Positions 11,481 to 23,720 of a stretch of DNA of 62,500 nucleotides are shown piece after piece. Origin of the DNA: Cristatella mucedo (Eukaryota; Bryozoa; Phylactolaemata; Cristatellidae); NCBI GenBank assembly GCA_009760855.2, contig WPIO01000024.1:5500001-5562500 (forward strand), in the 5' to 3' direction. Position numbers and translations under genes: made by a program. Within the stretch, counting starts at the first letter, position 1. Each line of letters opens with the position of its first letter. Below the pieces are notes generated by a model. The model saw only the letters and a list, made by a program, of their open reading frames with translations. It did no database searches and was not told the DNA's origin.

Positions 11481-13730
11481 CTCTATGCTACGGGAAAGAT
11501 ATTTATCTAGCAAAGCCTGATAGAAGCAAGCGACGGGCGTGCAGAGGAACTTGCTAGATGAGCTGGAACGGCGACAATGAGAAGCAATGACGCATGACCG
11601 GAACCGGTGTGGTCTGGGAACCAGCAGCCGGACGTGCAATGGCGGCTGCAAGATGCGGCGAAGACGCAGCTGCAGACGGTTAGCAATACCACACCTATTC
11701 GCGCGTAATTGTCTATGGCGCTAAGGACAGGGACATGATGCACGATCCGCGAAGCTGGTCCCAGCTCAATCGCTTGATGCGGTCGCCGTCAACATAACGT
11801 CACGGTCACGGCATAACGTCATCGTTACTATCAACCGCTTCGACGGACTACCATTTCGCGATATATGCAGCAGCTTTGCCCCGGGGCCCCAACCTATAGG
11901 TAAGACGGTCAGTCGCACATCACGTCAGGGTTCGTGGGGTCTATTTCTGCAACGGACGATTCTCTATCGCCTCCCGTAAGCTGGTCGGCAGCCGCGACGG
12001 CCATACAAACAAGACGGTTGGATCAGGCCGCAGTTACTTTATTTTCACATCAGCGGCTAAGGCGATCGGTCGGGCGCCTAGCGGAAGCGAGCGAGTGCTC
12101 AGCTACCACTGCTGCACTCGGCTGCCGCGTCGATCGAGGCCAGGCGCTCAGACTCTGTAGCCGGCGGCGGACGAACGGCGGCGGCGGCAAAAAAGAATAC
12201 AAGCTAGGACAGGCGGCGTCGAACGAACGTTTGTAAGCCCTCATACTTGCATAGACATTATTTGTCTTAGGGAGCATAGGTAAGGCAATTGCTTTTCACG
12301 ACCTCGGCCCTCGAGGTCGTGGATTCGAATCTTGCGGTGGGCGATCCTTTATCGCCGCTGCAAGCGTTGGTGACAGCCGTAAAGGCTGTTCTATCGGTAC
12401 ACAAAAGAGGCTGTTAAATCAGCTGGTATTTGTTTAACGGATTAGAACTGAACTACACTTGCCACTAACGGTGTGTGCAGCAATTCGCTGGTGAAAAAGC
12501 GCTAGCCACTGATTAGCGACGGAGTTTTCACTTCTGCACGCATAAGCAAGCAGAGGACAACTTAAATGACCGATCCGAGTGAGGCGGGACAAAAGAAAGC
12601 TCCGTTTTAGCTTCGTTTTTTAAAGCCATGCAAGGATGTTGTGAAGTCAGTCGACATTGAGTTCCAAGCTTTGCGAGCAAATAAACTGTGTGGGCGTATT
12701 CTTAAAACTATGTAAGTTTGCTTTAAATTTAAAGCTAAAGCCGACTGAAGTCAGAGGAGCGATGACGCTGCGATGCAGACGACGACGACGAGGAGCGATC
12801 ATTTCAGGCCTGCGTGCGAGATACGCGCAGGGACCAAAGGGTGAGTGGCAGGACTTTGAAGCCATTACGCCGCTTCACGAGGAGCTAGTTCAGGTCGGCG
12901 CAATGTAATGTCACGTTGACCGAGGTGAAGGGCGATGCAAAAAATGAAAGTCTCCAAGCGCACGGACGGGCATAGTAGCAGTGAGCGAATCGCACAGATC
13001 TATTACGCGATATCCTTAGAGCGTGGGGGCGGCACGGTTGCCGAATCCTTAAGTTTCATTCTCATTATGTCGGCAAAATTTTGCCAGCATCTAAAAGTAA
13101 GTGTGACTGTTTATAATATACCCGTAAGTGAGTTGAGAGAGCTTGATTTGCTGTATACTTCAGTGCTTAAGTACGCAGATTTAGACTGGCCGCGGGCCAG
13201 CAGGTTTCTAGTAGCGTTTTTTAATCACAAGACAGTCAGAATGAAGTAGTAGGCAATAAATCGAGGCGAATTGACCAATGATAGACTGGTATTTGACTTC
13301 TTTTTATAAAATGATGTGAAAATGAAACCCTCGTCTTTTACTCTGCTATTAGTAGAAATAGGTCCTTTTAGATCCGATTATACTTGAAGTATTTCTCACT
13401 TTAAACGATAAGCAAATTTAGAACTAAGTGTGGGCGTGTGATCGCCGTCACGTGGTTCCGCCCCCAGCCGACGTTCTGTCCGCCCAACGGGAACGCTCCT
13501 TGCAGGCACGTGACTCGTTCCTTGCCACAAAATTCACTTTTTGCCTGTGCGTCGGCCTGCACGCACGCTATCCACTCTCTTCTCTCTCCTAACGCCTCGT
13601 GCTCCGGAGCAGCACGCACGACGGCTGCTAGATCGTACAATACACGCCGTCGTCGACAACGCTCGTGGGGGGCTTCGCTCTTCATCGCGCCGCCGCCGCC
13701 ATCGCGCGCCCCCGCGAGCCCCTACATAAG
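11481..13730. other. GC-rich blocks without recognised gene
   Basis: Two CpG-rich patches (about 11500-12230 and 13430-13730) stand out against AT-rich flanks. The second contains two CACGTG E-boxes at 13449-13454 and 13507-13512. Open frames exist on both strands but I recognise no protein. Confidence 0.45.
12260..12350 (+). mobile_element. Possible SINE head fragment, plus strand
   Basis: GGTAAGGCAATTGCTTTTCA followed by GAGGTCGTGGATTCGAATCT resembles the D-arm and T-arm (B-box) part of the SINE head seen elsewhere, where the B-box segment is GAGGTCGTGGGCTCAAGCC. No tail is recognised and it does not fold as a full tRNA by eye. Confidence 0.35.
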
Positions 13731-16153
13731 CATGTCAGTCATCATGATTGTTTTGGCAGAGAAGTTATACAATAGCTAAATGTTAGTCCAGCCCAGAGGG
13801 AGAAGAGAATCGATCAAGTTCAATAAAAGAACTAATTTGAATAATAAATAGAGAATTAATTTTCCAAGTCAGTTTGAATAATAGTGATTGAATGTAAAAC
13901 TACGTAGCCCTCATCTTGCAATTGGACCGAAGAACTCTAACTATCAACGCAATACTGTCACAACATATTTACACAATCTCAGCATAAGATCATAGCAAAG
14001 ATTTAATAGCAGATTTGATCAGTTGGCAGCGTCCAGCGGCGAGTTAAACTTGCCCGATAAACATTGATATGGTGTCAGTCGTAATAGTTTGCTTTGAGTC
14101 TATCTCAATAGCTTAATCTATAGAACGCGGGGCAGGTAGTCCAAAGGTCTTGGTATCATTTCCTCGCCAAAGATATTTTTTATGCGGCGTTTAGACGGCT
14201 TCTGATCGTTAAGTATTCTGAACTAGCTCACGGCTATCTTAAATAGGCTAGGATTCCACGATTCATTAATCGCTTCAGCTAATAAACTACTCGCTAGGTT
14301 TTCGGTAGATTTTAATTAGAAGCTTGGAATTTTGTTGGCACTGCGTTTTATTGTTTTAACGGTTTCAAAACGGTTGCTTCAAAGTCTCTCAAATCAACTG
14401 TAATGCTGCCAATGTAATTAATAAGCCGAGGTTGGATTCTGAAGTCACTGTGATCTGTCGCTCAGTCCCAATTTTTTGTTTACCAAGATTATCGTTAAGA
14501 TTCTCACCAAACAACTTGTGGAACACATTTTCAGGAATTAATTATGAGAAACGTTTGAACCCGCATTTAAGCGAAAAAATCCACTGAACTGTTCTCCTCC
14601 GTATGCAATTTTGCACTGTTATGATAATAATAATGTCAAACTCCTATGTTGGTTAATCTTTAAGCTGCGTTTGATGTTATTAATCACGATATCCTCGATG
14701 CATAATTAAGAAAATAATCGTCCGCGGTGATGTGGCTTTGGCTGCCGGTTCAAATCCTACTTTTGTCCGATCGCAATCAGTCCGTTTCGTGTGACGGTCA
14801 CGTGTCATCCAGCTCCCATGTAGAGGTACGAAAGGGTTTCATCTCTTTTTTTTACTGTTCCCAGTTATACCAAGCCCTGTGGAAAAGTGATATGGCCCAC
14901 GAGATTGGCTTTGACTTCTATGCTGATTGTGCTAATCTATGCTATTTTTCATTTTAAGCACCGCGGACATCGACCGCTGCAGCTGATTAACCGAATGCTT
15001 GCCTTGCAGAAATTTTATCCTATATATTCAATATCTGCTGACTTTGTTTTAGCAATTCGATTATGTCATTCCAGGTTGTGCGGGCCTCAAAAAAGCGGCA
15101 GCTGATGATGGCTAAAGCGGCAGGTTTGGTGCAATATTGAAAAGAAAGACCCCAGCTACGTGTCTGCCTCTTTTTTGATGTCGCAGTTGAAGTGGATCCC
15201 AGTCGGCCGTCGAATTCCGATCCAATATCTGCGAAATCGCTCGTGGCTTCTTCTGACCTAGCCGATCGCCGATCCTGTTCAATCGTCCTTGTGCCTGCAG
15301 GTCCTCTTTGAAAAGAAATTAACTGTTCCATTGCATCGCATTAAAAACGTTGGTGACAGGAGCGTTCGCCACGAGGTTAATACACTGAAACCCACTTCCA
15401 CAATTCTTACCTAGCGAAATCTTCTCTCCTGCTTCCAGCTGTAGCGCATTTGCAGCAGTCAGCGCTGCTACTCCCGTAATGCTTTTGTCCTGGACTGCAA
15501 CCTCCTGATTTAACCGTTATTATCAGCTTCTCTTTGCTTCACGAGATCCTCTCCTGTGGCTACATCGTGCACACCGAAGGTTGGCCACGCTACAATTGGG
15601 CTAGAGAAAAATCTCCTGCGTGAAAATTCGCTCGGTCCTATAGACATTGCCAAGCTACAAACACCTGTAGATTTTAATACATCTCTTTCGTTGGTCACGA
15701 CCAGCTGGCAAATCAGCACGACCTCTATATAGCATGACCTCTACGTATTGATTCGATCGAGGCGTCAGTTCGTTCGTCTTGATCTTCCATTAACTCACGC
15801 GGCATCCACGCTACCATATTTTGAACCTTGTCACTTGTCAATGGCTAGTTACTTTCACATGACTGAATAATGGGTAAGTTGTGGCATTGCACCGGATGTG
15901 CCAGCGATATAATCGGTTGCTGTACATAACACAGGGGTAAATAGTTTGTAGAGGCGCGGGGCATGTCTCCAATGCTACAAGCTTTCTTTCCCGACAAGCT
16001 GTAACTGCTAGCGTAAATTCTGCTAGAATCTCTATTGACGATGCTGAGTACTAGGAAATAAAAAAACGCTAATTTTAATTAGTAAAGGTTGACCATTTAA
16101 AGTACACATGTCAGATGAATAAATCTTTCCTCCACAGAAATACCAGCCAGTGG
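13731..16153. other. No gene recognised
   Basis: Unique sequence. A perfect B-box-like string GGTTCAAATCC occurs at about 14746 without a matching A box or tRNA fold. No domain is recognisable in the frames near 15.0-15.7 kb. Confidence 0.45.
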
Positions 16154-16655
16154 CCCATAGAGTGTGTATACCTACGTACCGATAATCCATAGAGTACGTA
16201 TAATAATCCATAATCCATAATCTATAGAGTGTGTATACCTACGTACCGATAATCCATAGAGTACGTATAATAATCCATAATCCATAATCTATAGAGTGTG
16301 TATACCTACGCACCGATAATCCATAGAGTACGTATAATAATCCATAATCCATATCTATAGAGTGTGTATACCTGCGCACCGATAATCCATAGAGTACGTA
16401 TAATAATCCATAATCCATAATCTATAGAGTGTGTATACCTACGTACCGATAATCCATAGAGTACGTATAATAATCCATAATCCATAATCTATAGAGTGTG
16501 TATACCTACGTACCGATAATCCATAGAGTACGTATAATAATCCATAATCCATAATCTATAGAGTGTGTATACCTGCGCACCGATAATCCATAGAGTACGT
16601 ATAATAATCCATAATCCATAATCTATAGAGTGTGTATACCTGCGCACCGATAATC
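16154..16655. repeat. 67-bp tandem satellite, about 7.3 copies
   Basis: Repeat starts (GTGTGTATACC) are at 16162, 16229, 16296, 16362, 16429, 16496, 16563 and 16630; one unit lacks a base. The unit contains repeated ATAATCCAT words. Two unit forms occur: CCTACGTACC and CCTGCGCACC (with one intermediate). Confidence 0.95.
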
Positions 16656-17924
16656 GAAAGCTTTTCTGTCGCTATTTTCATATGTTCATATTCGCATAAT
16701 TCATAGTGCAATTGTTGCGCTTAATTTTACTTTGAAATTCCATGTTGTGATTATCTACAAAAATTATTAAATCAGCTCTTCCGATATTCCAGACATGACA
16801 CTCATCTGACTTATATACGGCACTATCGCAGACGTACTATTGATAATTTGACAAATGGTAAGCAGGCAAGCCAGACGGCAGTGACGCTCTTTTGCGTGAA
16901 TCGTGCCCTGCTGTCCATAGCCCCATTACTGAAGCAGAGAGAGCACCCGGTTGCGCCGAGGAGCGCAAAGAGCATAGTAGAAGCGCTAAGTCGCCGGTCA
17001 CCGGAGAGATCTGGCAACGTAAGGCGGCGGGCTGCAGGGCTGTGGCTTTCTCTCGGCCGCTCTGCGGTGGTTTTCACTCGCCCGAAGTGAGCGACTGCAG
17101 TCAGCTTCTAGCCCTATTTACCGGCCGGATTGTACGCAGCACGTATACCCTGCGGCGTAATAAAACGTCTCACTCCTCGTCAGCCTGCACTTATCGTGGC
17201 TGTTTCGAATGTTCGAGTCTTCAGTTCTGAGTCAGTGGCCAAGAAAGGCCGAAAGCACACAATCGCAGGGAGCTGGGCAGTCCACTCTGCGCAGAGGAGC
17301 TCGGCTCTAGCTGGGATCGGCTGGCATGCGGTCCACTCTGATTTACTTTGGTTGAATCTACGCTCATGCTATTTTCCCGAGCCATTCCATATAGTAGAGA
17401 TGATAGGTTCACATATATTACTAATATTGGCAGTAGTAGTAAATTTGCGAGGCAACTGAGACTCTTTCTAGGAATTGTACATATGCTTGAAAGGAAACAT
17501 TGTTAGTGATCATCGTTGCCGCGTCAACACGCACAAGCCCTCAAAAGACTATTTACGTTAACCCAGCAAATGCTGTAAGAGACAGCTGCATTGTAGCTTC
17601 ATTTAGATTTCATGACATCAGTGGGAAGTGAGTGCAGGCGCCGGGAATGTGCAAACTAAAGGCGTCGTGGTCTCCATAAGATATGAGGTTTGCTCGAGGC
17701 AAAGGTAAACCACAAAAGAACAAATCAAATGACTAACTTGATTACGTGTCTGCATACATTGCGGAGTAACACAGATAGGCCCACTACTAGTCTCATTAAG
17801 TTTGAGAAAGTTAGTTTATATCCAATTAGGACTGTCGGCAAAAAATTCGGCCACTTACAAGAGCTGGATTACCGATTTGGAAAGGAGGAGGAATCAAAGC
17901 ACGAGTAAAACGAAAACCTAGATT
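16656..17924. other. No gene recognised
   Basis: Unique sequence between the 67-bp satellite and the LINE fragment; a GC-richer patch at 16.9-17.1 kb holds overlapping short frames with no recognised domain. Confidence 0.45.
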
Positions 17925-18500
17925 GAGCTTGATGATTACATCGGCAAGAAGGAGACCACAAGGTGCAAAAACAAGTAGACCACAGAGAGATCCAAGGGGG
18001 ATCTATTTACTCTAAAGGATCCTGGGAAGTCCTCTTGTCAGTTGATACTAATGCTACGGCGTCTCTAACTGAGATAGGGTCTAAAGCACTGCCATGTAGT
18101 TAGTGCTAGTGATACTTAGACGAGAAGTGAGGCACGCAAGAATGACTTGGCTATCAATAATATCAATTGCCACCCAAAGATCCACAAAAATAATCAGGGA
18201 CTGTCCATAAATTGGTACGACCGCGAATGTATATACCTGCAGAAAAACTTACTCGGTAATTATATTATTGCTAGAATAAGATTGAAACTTGAATGCTGCG
18301 ATTGAAGTTAATCTTTATGAGCTTGGTTAGTCTGCTACTACTAATTCAAGTGTCTTTGATACAAATGTCAATAGGAAGACTTGGCACAGGTTGCTCAAGT
18401 TCTTTTATTCTACTGTTGCCTTCTTAATGAGCTTCTAAGCTGCATGTCACAAGCATGTAATCTCTGGCACGATCGAGTTTGCTCTTAAGAGTGGTAAATT
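17925..18500 (-). mobile_element. LINE internal (reverse transcriptase) fragment, diverged
   Basis: Aligns over its length with 6540-7110 of the long LINE copy: compare ACTGAGATAGGGTCTAAAGC with ACTGAGATAGGGCCTGAATC, and TCAAGTGTCTTTGATA with CCAGTGTCTTTGATA. There are many indels and no open frame. It lies just downstream of the P450 stop codon. Confidence 0.7.
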
Positions 18501-18623
18501 GGGAAAATCTAAGCTATTGAAGGACAGTGTATCTTTTCTTTAAGCTTGTGAAAGATATTTATCAGATCAACATTAAAAAACTGTCGAGCACGTGGTGAGC
18601 ATAATGCTAGCTTCAAGCTTTCA

Positions 18624-18629
18624 TTTATT
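18624..18629 (-). terminator. Possible poly(A) signal of the P450 locus
   Basis: AATAAA on the minus strand, about 220 bases past the P450 TAA. It lies just before the LINE fragment at 17925-18500. It is the nearest canonical signal I see, but use is not shown. Confidence 0.35.
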
Positions 18630-18849
18630 TTAAAGAAAAATTACTTGGCCACGCATTTTTCGCGATGGCCAGCAACAGAGATAGCTGTTAACTGGCTTTC
18701 TAAAGGATATAATGGGAATGAATATGTAGCGTACGAAAGGGACAACTTTAGTACCTCTTAGCATGTACAAGCAATAGCATTGGCTTAAAGATCGCTCAGA
18801 TCCGAAAAAGCGTTAGCCTAGAATTTCTTATATGCTCCGTTGCTGCAAT

Positions 18850-19060
18850 TTACGAGCGGGGAACAGCACGAATGTTATAATCTGGCGGATTGAGAACCGT
18901 ATCAAATGTAAACTTTCTCGGGTCTGCATCCGGGGCTGGGTTATCTTCATCTTCCATAATTGTGAACCGCTGCAGAAGTGAGGCTACGAGAAGAAAAAGC
19001 CTCGTCAAAGCCATGTTCTCACCAGGACAGGCTCGCCGTCCAGTGCCGAAGACGAGAAAG
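18850..19060 (-). pseudogene. P450 exon 8 (heme-binding loop), terminal
   Basis: Acceptor CTAATTTTAG|CTTTCT. Encodes FLVFGTGRRACPGENMAL with the heme-ligand Cys at 19027-19029 (consensus FxxGxRxCxG), then the L-helix and LNPPDYNIRAVPRS before TAA. The exon frame is intact. Confidence 0.94.
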
Positions 19061-19469
19061 CTAAAATTAGAAAACATACATTTGAAGATGCAACAACTTC
19101 TACACTGAGTATTTTACGCTTTTAGTAAAAAATAGTGTCATATAAATACACGAATACAATGAAAGTAATACCGTGAAATATATTTACAAAGACCAAGCGT
19201 CGGCCACGGCTGACGGGAGAATGACGGCATCCTAGAGAGGATGGAATTTCGAGTACAGTTTCATTCTTAATCGATAGTGGCAGTAGTAGACCCCAGTCAA
19301 TTACATTATATGTCAGTGACGTGTGATGGTCTGCGTGGCCGCAGATAGTTTACAAAGTACGATATTGAAAGAACGATATAGAGGAACAGTTGAGCGCTAT
19401 TGAGCGAGAGAATCACTGAGAGCGAGCACGGTGGAGCGAGCACGCGAGCGCGTGAGCTGACGTGAGCAA

Positions 19470-19517
19470 GAGATGAGAGAGCGAGAGAGAGCGAGAGAGA
19501 GAGAGAGAGAGAGAGAG

Positions 19518-19559
<42 letters not shown>

Positions 19560-19596
19560 TGAGTGAGTGAGAGAGATAAAGAGAAAAAGAGAGAAG

Positions 19597-19662
<66 letters not shown>

Positions 19663-19755
19663 AAGAGAGAGAGAGAGAGAGATTGAGAGAAAGAGAGTGA
19701 GTGAGTGATAGCGAGGAGAATAAGAACAGACTGAGTAAGTGGATGGCAGTAAGAT

Positions 19756-19822
<67 letters not shown>

Positions 19823-19830
19823 TATGACAG
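19470..19830. repeat. Interrupted (GA)n microsatellite
   Basis: Long GA runs broken by AAAG, GTGAGTGAGTGA and short unique pieces. It lies in P450 intron 7. On the minus strand it yields long Ser-Leu open frames that are artefacts. Confidence 0.97.
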
Positions 19831-20029
19831 ATAGAAATTGCAGACACGCAGGCTGACAGAAATAAAACATATAAAAGAAAACAAGAAAGAGAGAATGAAT
19901 GCACGCTGAAAGGCTAAAAGTCTAGAGCTAGGAATGTGGTGAGGATGGCGTGAAACGAAAGTGGCAGAGGGGGCCAAAGAGATAGAGGGAAACAGAGAGG
20001 AAAGTCAGTTTCTGGATCAAATCGTTTAA

Positions 20030-20425
20030 CCACATCTCTCACGAACCTCGAATCTTCTATACACCACGCCTTTACTTTGCATGCTCGCAAAGCCGGGAAC
20101 TCACTCCCAGCTGAGATGACGACATCCCCTGATTTAGCGAAATTTAAAAGAAACTAGAGCGCATTTTTACTTATCACAGCTTTTAGTAGGTCCATGTGAT
20201 TCACCCACTACGTACTTATGCGTGCTGCAACTGTGTATGTCGCCACCAACCACGTTTTCATGCTGACCCTGCGCATGCCACCTTTAACACTCTCATGCTT
20301 GTTGACATTGAGCATGCCACCGCTAAGCATTCGATCGTGCTTTCTTTACCGCATATGTAAAGTGCTATAAAAAATATTACGTTTTCTGAGGGTACCATGA
20401 ACATTCGTTATTATTATTACCACCA
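20030..20425 (+). mobile_element. LINE 3' end, plus strand, diverged
   Basis: The ORF end is readable with changes (KAGNSLPAEMTTSPDLAKFK), then the 3' UTR (ACCAACCACGTTTTCATGCT; compare ACTAACCACATTTGCATGCT) and a TTATTATTATT tail. In P450 intron 7, opposite to the host gene. Confidence 0.75.
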
Positions 20426-20429
20426 CGGG

Positions 20430-20625
20430 TGCAGTATAAAGAGAAGAGAGATTGTCATGTATTTCATTTGTATAGTAGTCTAAGAGAACTGAATCTCTAT
20501 CCAGGAGCTTAACAATATGCCGCAGGGCTTGAGCCCATGACCTCGGTCACCAAGGGCAAGAGCCTCGACCTCGGTCGTCAAAGGTGAGCTCCTTAACCGC
20601 TGGGCCAAACCAGAGAGGCGAAACA
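20430..20625 (-). mobile_element. tRNA-derived SINE with LINE-like tail
   Basis: On the minus strand from 20625: box A TGGCCCAGCGG (fits TRGCNNAGYNGG), GGTTAAGG, a short internal duplication, box B GGGCTCAAGCCC, then a tail GAGATTCAGTTCTCTTAGAC ending ATACAAATGAAATAC. The tail resembles the LINE 3' end. It adjoins the plus-strand LINE at 20030. Confidence 0.8.
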
Positions 20626-20972
20626 ATGAATAGAGATTGGGAGTGTGAGTGAAGGCGAGAAAGACGGACAGGCATAGGGTGAGAGAAAGACGCACACTGG
20701 AGGGCAAAGCAAGGAGAACTATAGGTGGAGATTGAAAATCAGGCGAATTTAACAATCGGGCGTAAGAGCTAGAGCGGAAAAATGCTCCCAAAACAAGCTG
20801 CCGGCGGCCTTGTTCCTGACTGTCTCGTAGTCGTCAAAGGCTCCCTGGGTAAGGAACGCGATGCGCGCACAGCGTCTTGCAAATGATCTGCCGCTTGTTT
20901 TCGGCTCTTAATGCTAAAAAATGGGCGTGGCTGGATGACTAAAAATAGGCAACGCGGTAGACTGACCTCAAC

Positions 20973-21094
20973 CTCGCTGGGTGACCTGGTGGATGCAGAG
21001 TGCCGTCGTCAGCCGAGGAACGCTTCGGACTGAACTTGAACGGTTGATCATGCGTCTTCTCGTCGTGATGGATTCCCCAATTATTCATGATAAC
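20973..21094 (-). pseudogene. P450 exon 7 (meander region)
   Basis: Acceptor TGCCTCAG|GTTATC, donor AGCGAG|GTTGAG; 122 nt, phase 0 to 2. Encodes VIMNNWGIHHDEKT, QPFKFSPKRSS and LHPPGHPA. The Arg of the usual PERF motif remains (PKRS); Glu is Lys and Phe is Ser. Confidence 0.9.
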
Positions 21095-21248
21095 CTGAGG
21101 CAAGTAGTCCAAAATAAAGCAGCATAAAATAATGCAGTCTCTTGCGATAGCAATCAGTTTCTGATGCAGCACAGTCGCTTAGTCCACTGAAAAATGCCAA
21201 ACCGTTAGTTTGAAGAGCGTTACGATACATGAGAGTAGTAGTACAAAC

Positions 21249-21381
21249 CTTAGTGTTAGCAGGTATCTTGAAACCTGCTAGAGTCGTATCTGCTATCGTC
21301 ATCTTAGGAAGGGAAAGTGATAGGTGACTTATGAAACGAAGAAGCTCCAGTATAAATGCCTGCGTATAGGGCATATTATCT
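21249..21381 (-). pseudogene. P450 exon 6 (K-helix ExxR)
   Basis: Acceptor TCCAACATAG|AGATAA, donor CACTAAG|GTTTGT; 133 nt, phase 2 to 0. Encodes DNMPYTQAFILELLRFI, with the K-helix Glu at 21345-21347 and Arg at 21336-21338, followed by LAGFKIPANTK. Confidence 0.93.
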
Positions 21382-21573
21382 CTATGTTGGAAAATAAAAA
21401 AATACAAAATTTCTTCAGGATATAAAAATCACTCATGAATAAACTCAATATTCACACCACCGCGAATGCAAAGGATTGTTGCAAGTCCTATCTGCACGAT
21501 TCTACTCGCCGCTGAAAGAACCGCTCAATTATGACAGTAGCAGTAAAGAGCTATCTTCGCTACGAGAGCCAAC

Positions 21574-21706
21574 CTGTCCTTGATGCACGGAGGTCGCGTC
21601 CGACCAATGACGTGGTCGATTTCTTGCTGAACCTTGTCTTGCTCTCCCTGGTACCGCACTAGTATAAGGTAAGCGGCCTGCATCGCTCTTAGCATAGCGG
21701 ACATTC
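21574..21706 (-). pseudogene. P450 exon 5 (I-helix to J region)
   Basis: Acceptor TTTTTCAG|GAATGT, donor AGGACAG|GTTGGC; 133 nt, phases 1 to 2. Encodes GMSAMLRAMQAAYLILVRY, then EQDKVQQEIDHVIG and RTRPPCIKDR. The second half is very typical of clan 2 P450s. The first half lacks the AGxDT signature. Confidence 0.9.
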
Positions 21707-22819
21707 CTGAAAAAATAGTAGCAGTTAATAGAGCTTACTTCGATTTAGGCTAACCTTATTTGCTCACAGGTTTAATTGGAGCGAAATAAAAAATCAGCAT
21801 ATCTTCAACGTGCTGATCGTTGTAAATTGGCCCGAAGATATAATTTTTAGGCTACAAGCTGGAATGACAAGCAGAAGTGACAGGTGTCAGGACTTTGTTT
21901 GTTAATGGCTCAGCTTTATTACGACTTTGTTTACTAGATTTGTTTATTAGCTAATTAGTAATCCGACTCCTGCTGCTATATTCGACAGAATTTTAACGTG
22001 GATTCAAAAAATAAAAGACTAATACCTCCCTACGAAGATTACGTATTGCAAATTTATGAGGTACAGGCTAAACATTTCGCAGTACATTATTTTTGAATGT
22101 GATGATCTGAGACTCACCGCAGTCAAAACTAATCCTCAAGCAGCAAGACCTCTAGGAAAAGCCCAGGGTTGATACAGATACACAAACAACCCCAGTCAAC
22201 AATTTCATGCTCTAGGTTTTTTTTTATTTCTAAATGGTGACGACGAAAAGTCTTTTGTCACAGGTTCACGCTCCTAGTAAGTATTAAAGTGCAGTAACTA
22301 AGGTCTTGTTTATAAAGGCCCTAGTTCTAATCCTACTCTCATCAAACTGTACTCTTTGAATCTTTAAGTCTTAAAAGGAAGTATCTCGCACTTGAACGCT
22401 TGAGCAAATGACAAGCAACAGGTTGATAGCAGGGTATATGATGAATTTGGAAATTATTCAAATTAGAAATTTAATTACAAGGCTCCAATAATCTTGCGCA
22501 TGATCAAGTGATCCATTAAGCCGTTCTTTAGTATTGCATGTCTCAAATGAATAAAATTAACTAGTTAGCCTCATGTCTGAGCGTTGCTATGGTAATTTAC
22601 TGCTCAAAGTACTAAAAACAGGCGACATGAACTCGATGGCTGCATAAATTCTGCTTTGATTTCTTTCCCGTCAGGATCGAAGAAATAAACTTGCTTACGT
22701 GTGGGATAGTAGAAAATAACCTAAACATGATAGATATGTCACATTATAATGCAACTTAATTATTCTCTGTATTATCGTAGCCTAAATCCTTCAGCAAGAA
22801 GTTAATTAATAAAAAAATT

Positions 22820-23720
22820 ATAAAAATGATGATAATAATAAAAATGCACTTGATAAAGCGCCCTCAGAGAACTCAATCTCTTCATAGGTGCTTTAAATTT
22901 GCTGCAAAGGGAAACGCGATTGAATCGTGAGTAATATCATGCTTGATAAACAACATGAATAATATGGTTAGGGGTGACATGCACAGGGTCAGCATGCAAA
23001 TGTGGTTAGTGGCAGCATGAACAGTGTCAGCACGCATAAGCACATGAAAGACGAATCACAGGGACCCACTAAATGCTGTCCTAAATAGATGTGTTGTTAA
23101 TTTCTTTTTAAATCTGCACAAGTCAGGGGATGTTCTAACACAAGTCTGGAGGGAGTTCCAGGCTTTTGGAGCATGCGAACTAAATGCACGATCTCCAAAG
23201 GATTTGAGATTTGTACGAGGTAGTGGTAAACTGTTGGATTCCGAAAACCAGGTGGTAGGATGCTTAGCCTGGTGGGGGAGTAGATCTCTGAGATTGGCTG
23301 GAGCCAAAGAATGGAGTGACTTAAAAGTGAACGAAAAAATTTGCAGTCTATCCGTCGCTTGACTGGTAGCCAGTGCAGGTCGGCGAGAAGCGGTGTAATG
23401 TGGCAACTGCGACGTTCACGGCCGACAAGCCTAGCTGCGGAATTTGGCGCAAGCTGTAATCACCTGATTGCACATGCCGGTAGGCCAGCAAGCAGTGAGT
23501 GACAGAAGTCAATTCGGGATGTCACAAATGCATGAACCAACTTAGACGTAGTATCCTTATCTAAACAAGCCCGAATTTTAGCAATGTTATGTAGCTGAAA
23601 GTAGGCAGATTTGACTGTGGAGCTGATGTGGTCGTCTAACGAGAGGTCACTTTGGAACATGACACCTAGATTTCAAGCTGATTCAACAGGAGATATGATG
23701 TCGAGCTGATTCAACAGGAG
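22820..23720 (-). mobile_element. CR1/L2-like LINE, 5'-truncated copy
   Basis: AATAAT tail, 3' UTR, then the minus-strand ORF end (RTNLKSFGDRAFSSHAPKAW, LQTCVRTSPDL), broken near 23400 and readable again as FQSDLSLDDHISSTVKSAYF near 23650. Lies in P450 intron 4 in the same orientation as the host gene. A short duplication (GAGCTGATTCAACAGGAGAT) ends the copy. Confidence 0.9.

Noticed and set aside
14740-14760. tRNA gene based on GGTTCAAATCC
   Set aside because: Perfect B box, but no A box at the right distance and no acceptor stem or cloverleaf by eye. Similar lone B-box-like strings at about 22318 and 50433 were rejected for the same reason.
15510-15719. Possible retroelement gag/protease frames around 15.0-15.7 kb
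   Set aside because: No DTG/DSG protease motif, zinc knuckle or RT motif could be found on either strand.
19306-19977. Minus-strand frames of 157-223 codons rich in Ser-Leu
   Set aside because: They are translations of the interrupted GA/CT microsatellite; all three frames are open for the same reason and nothing beyond the repeat is protein-like.
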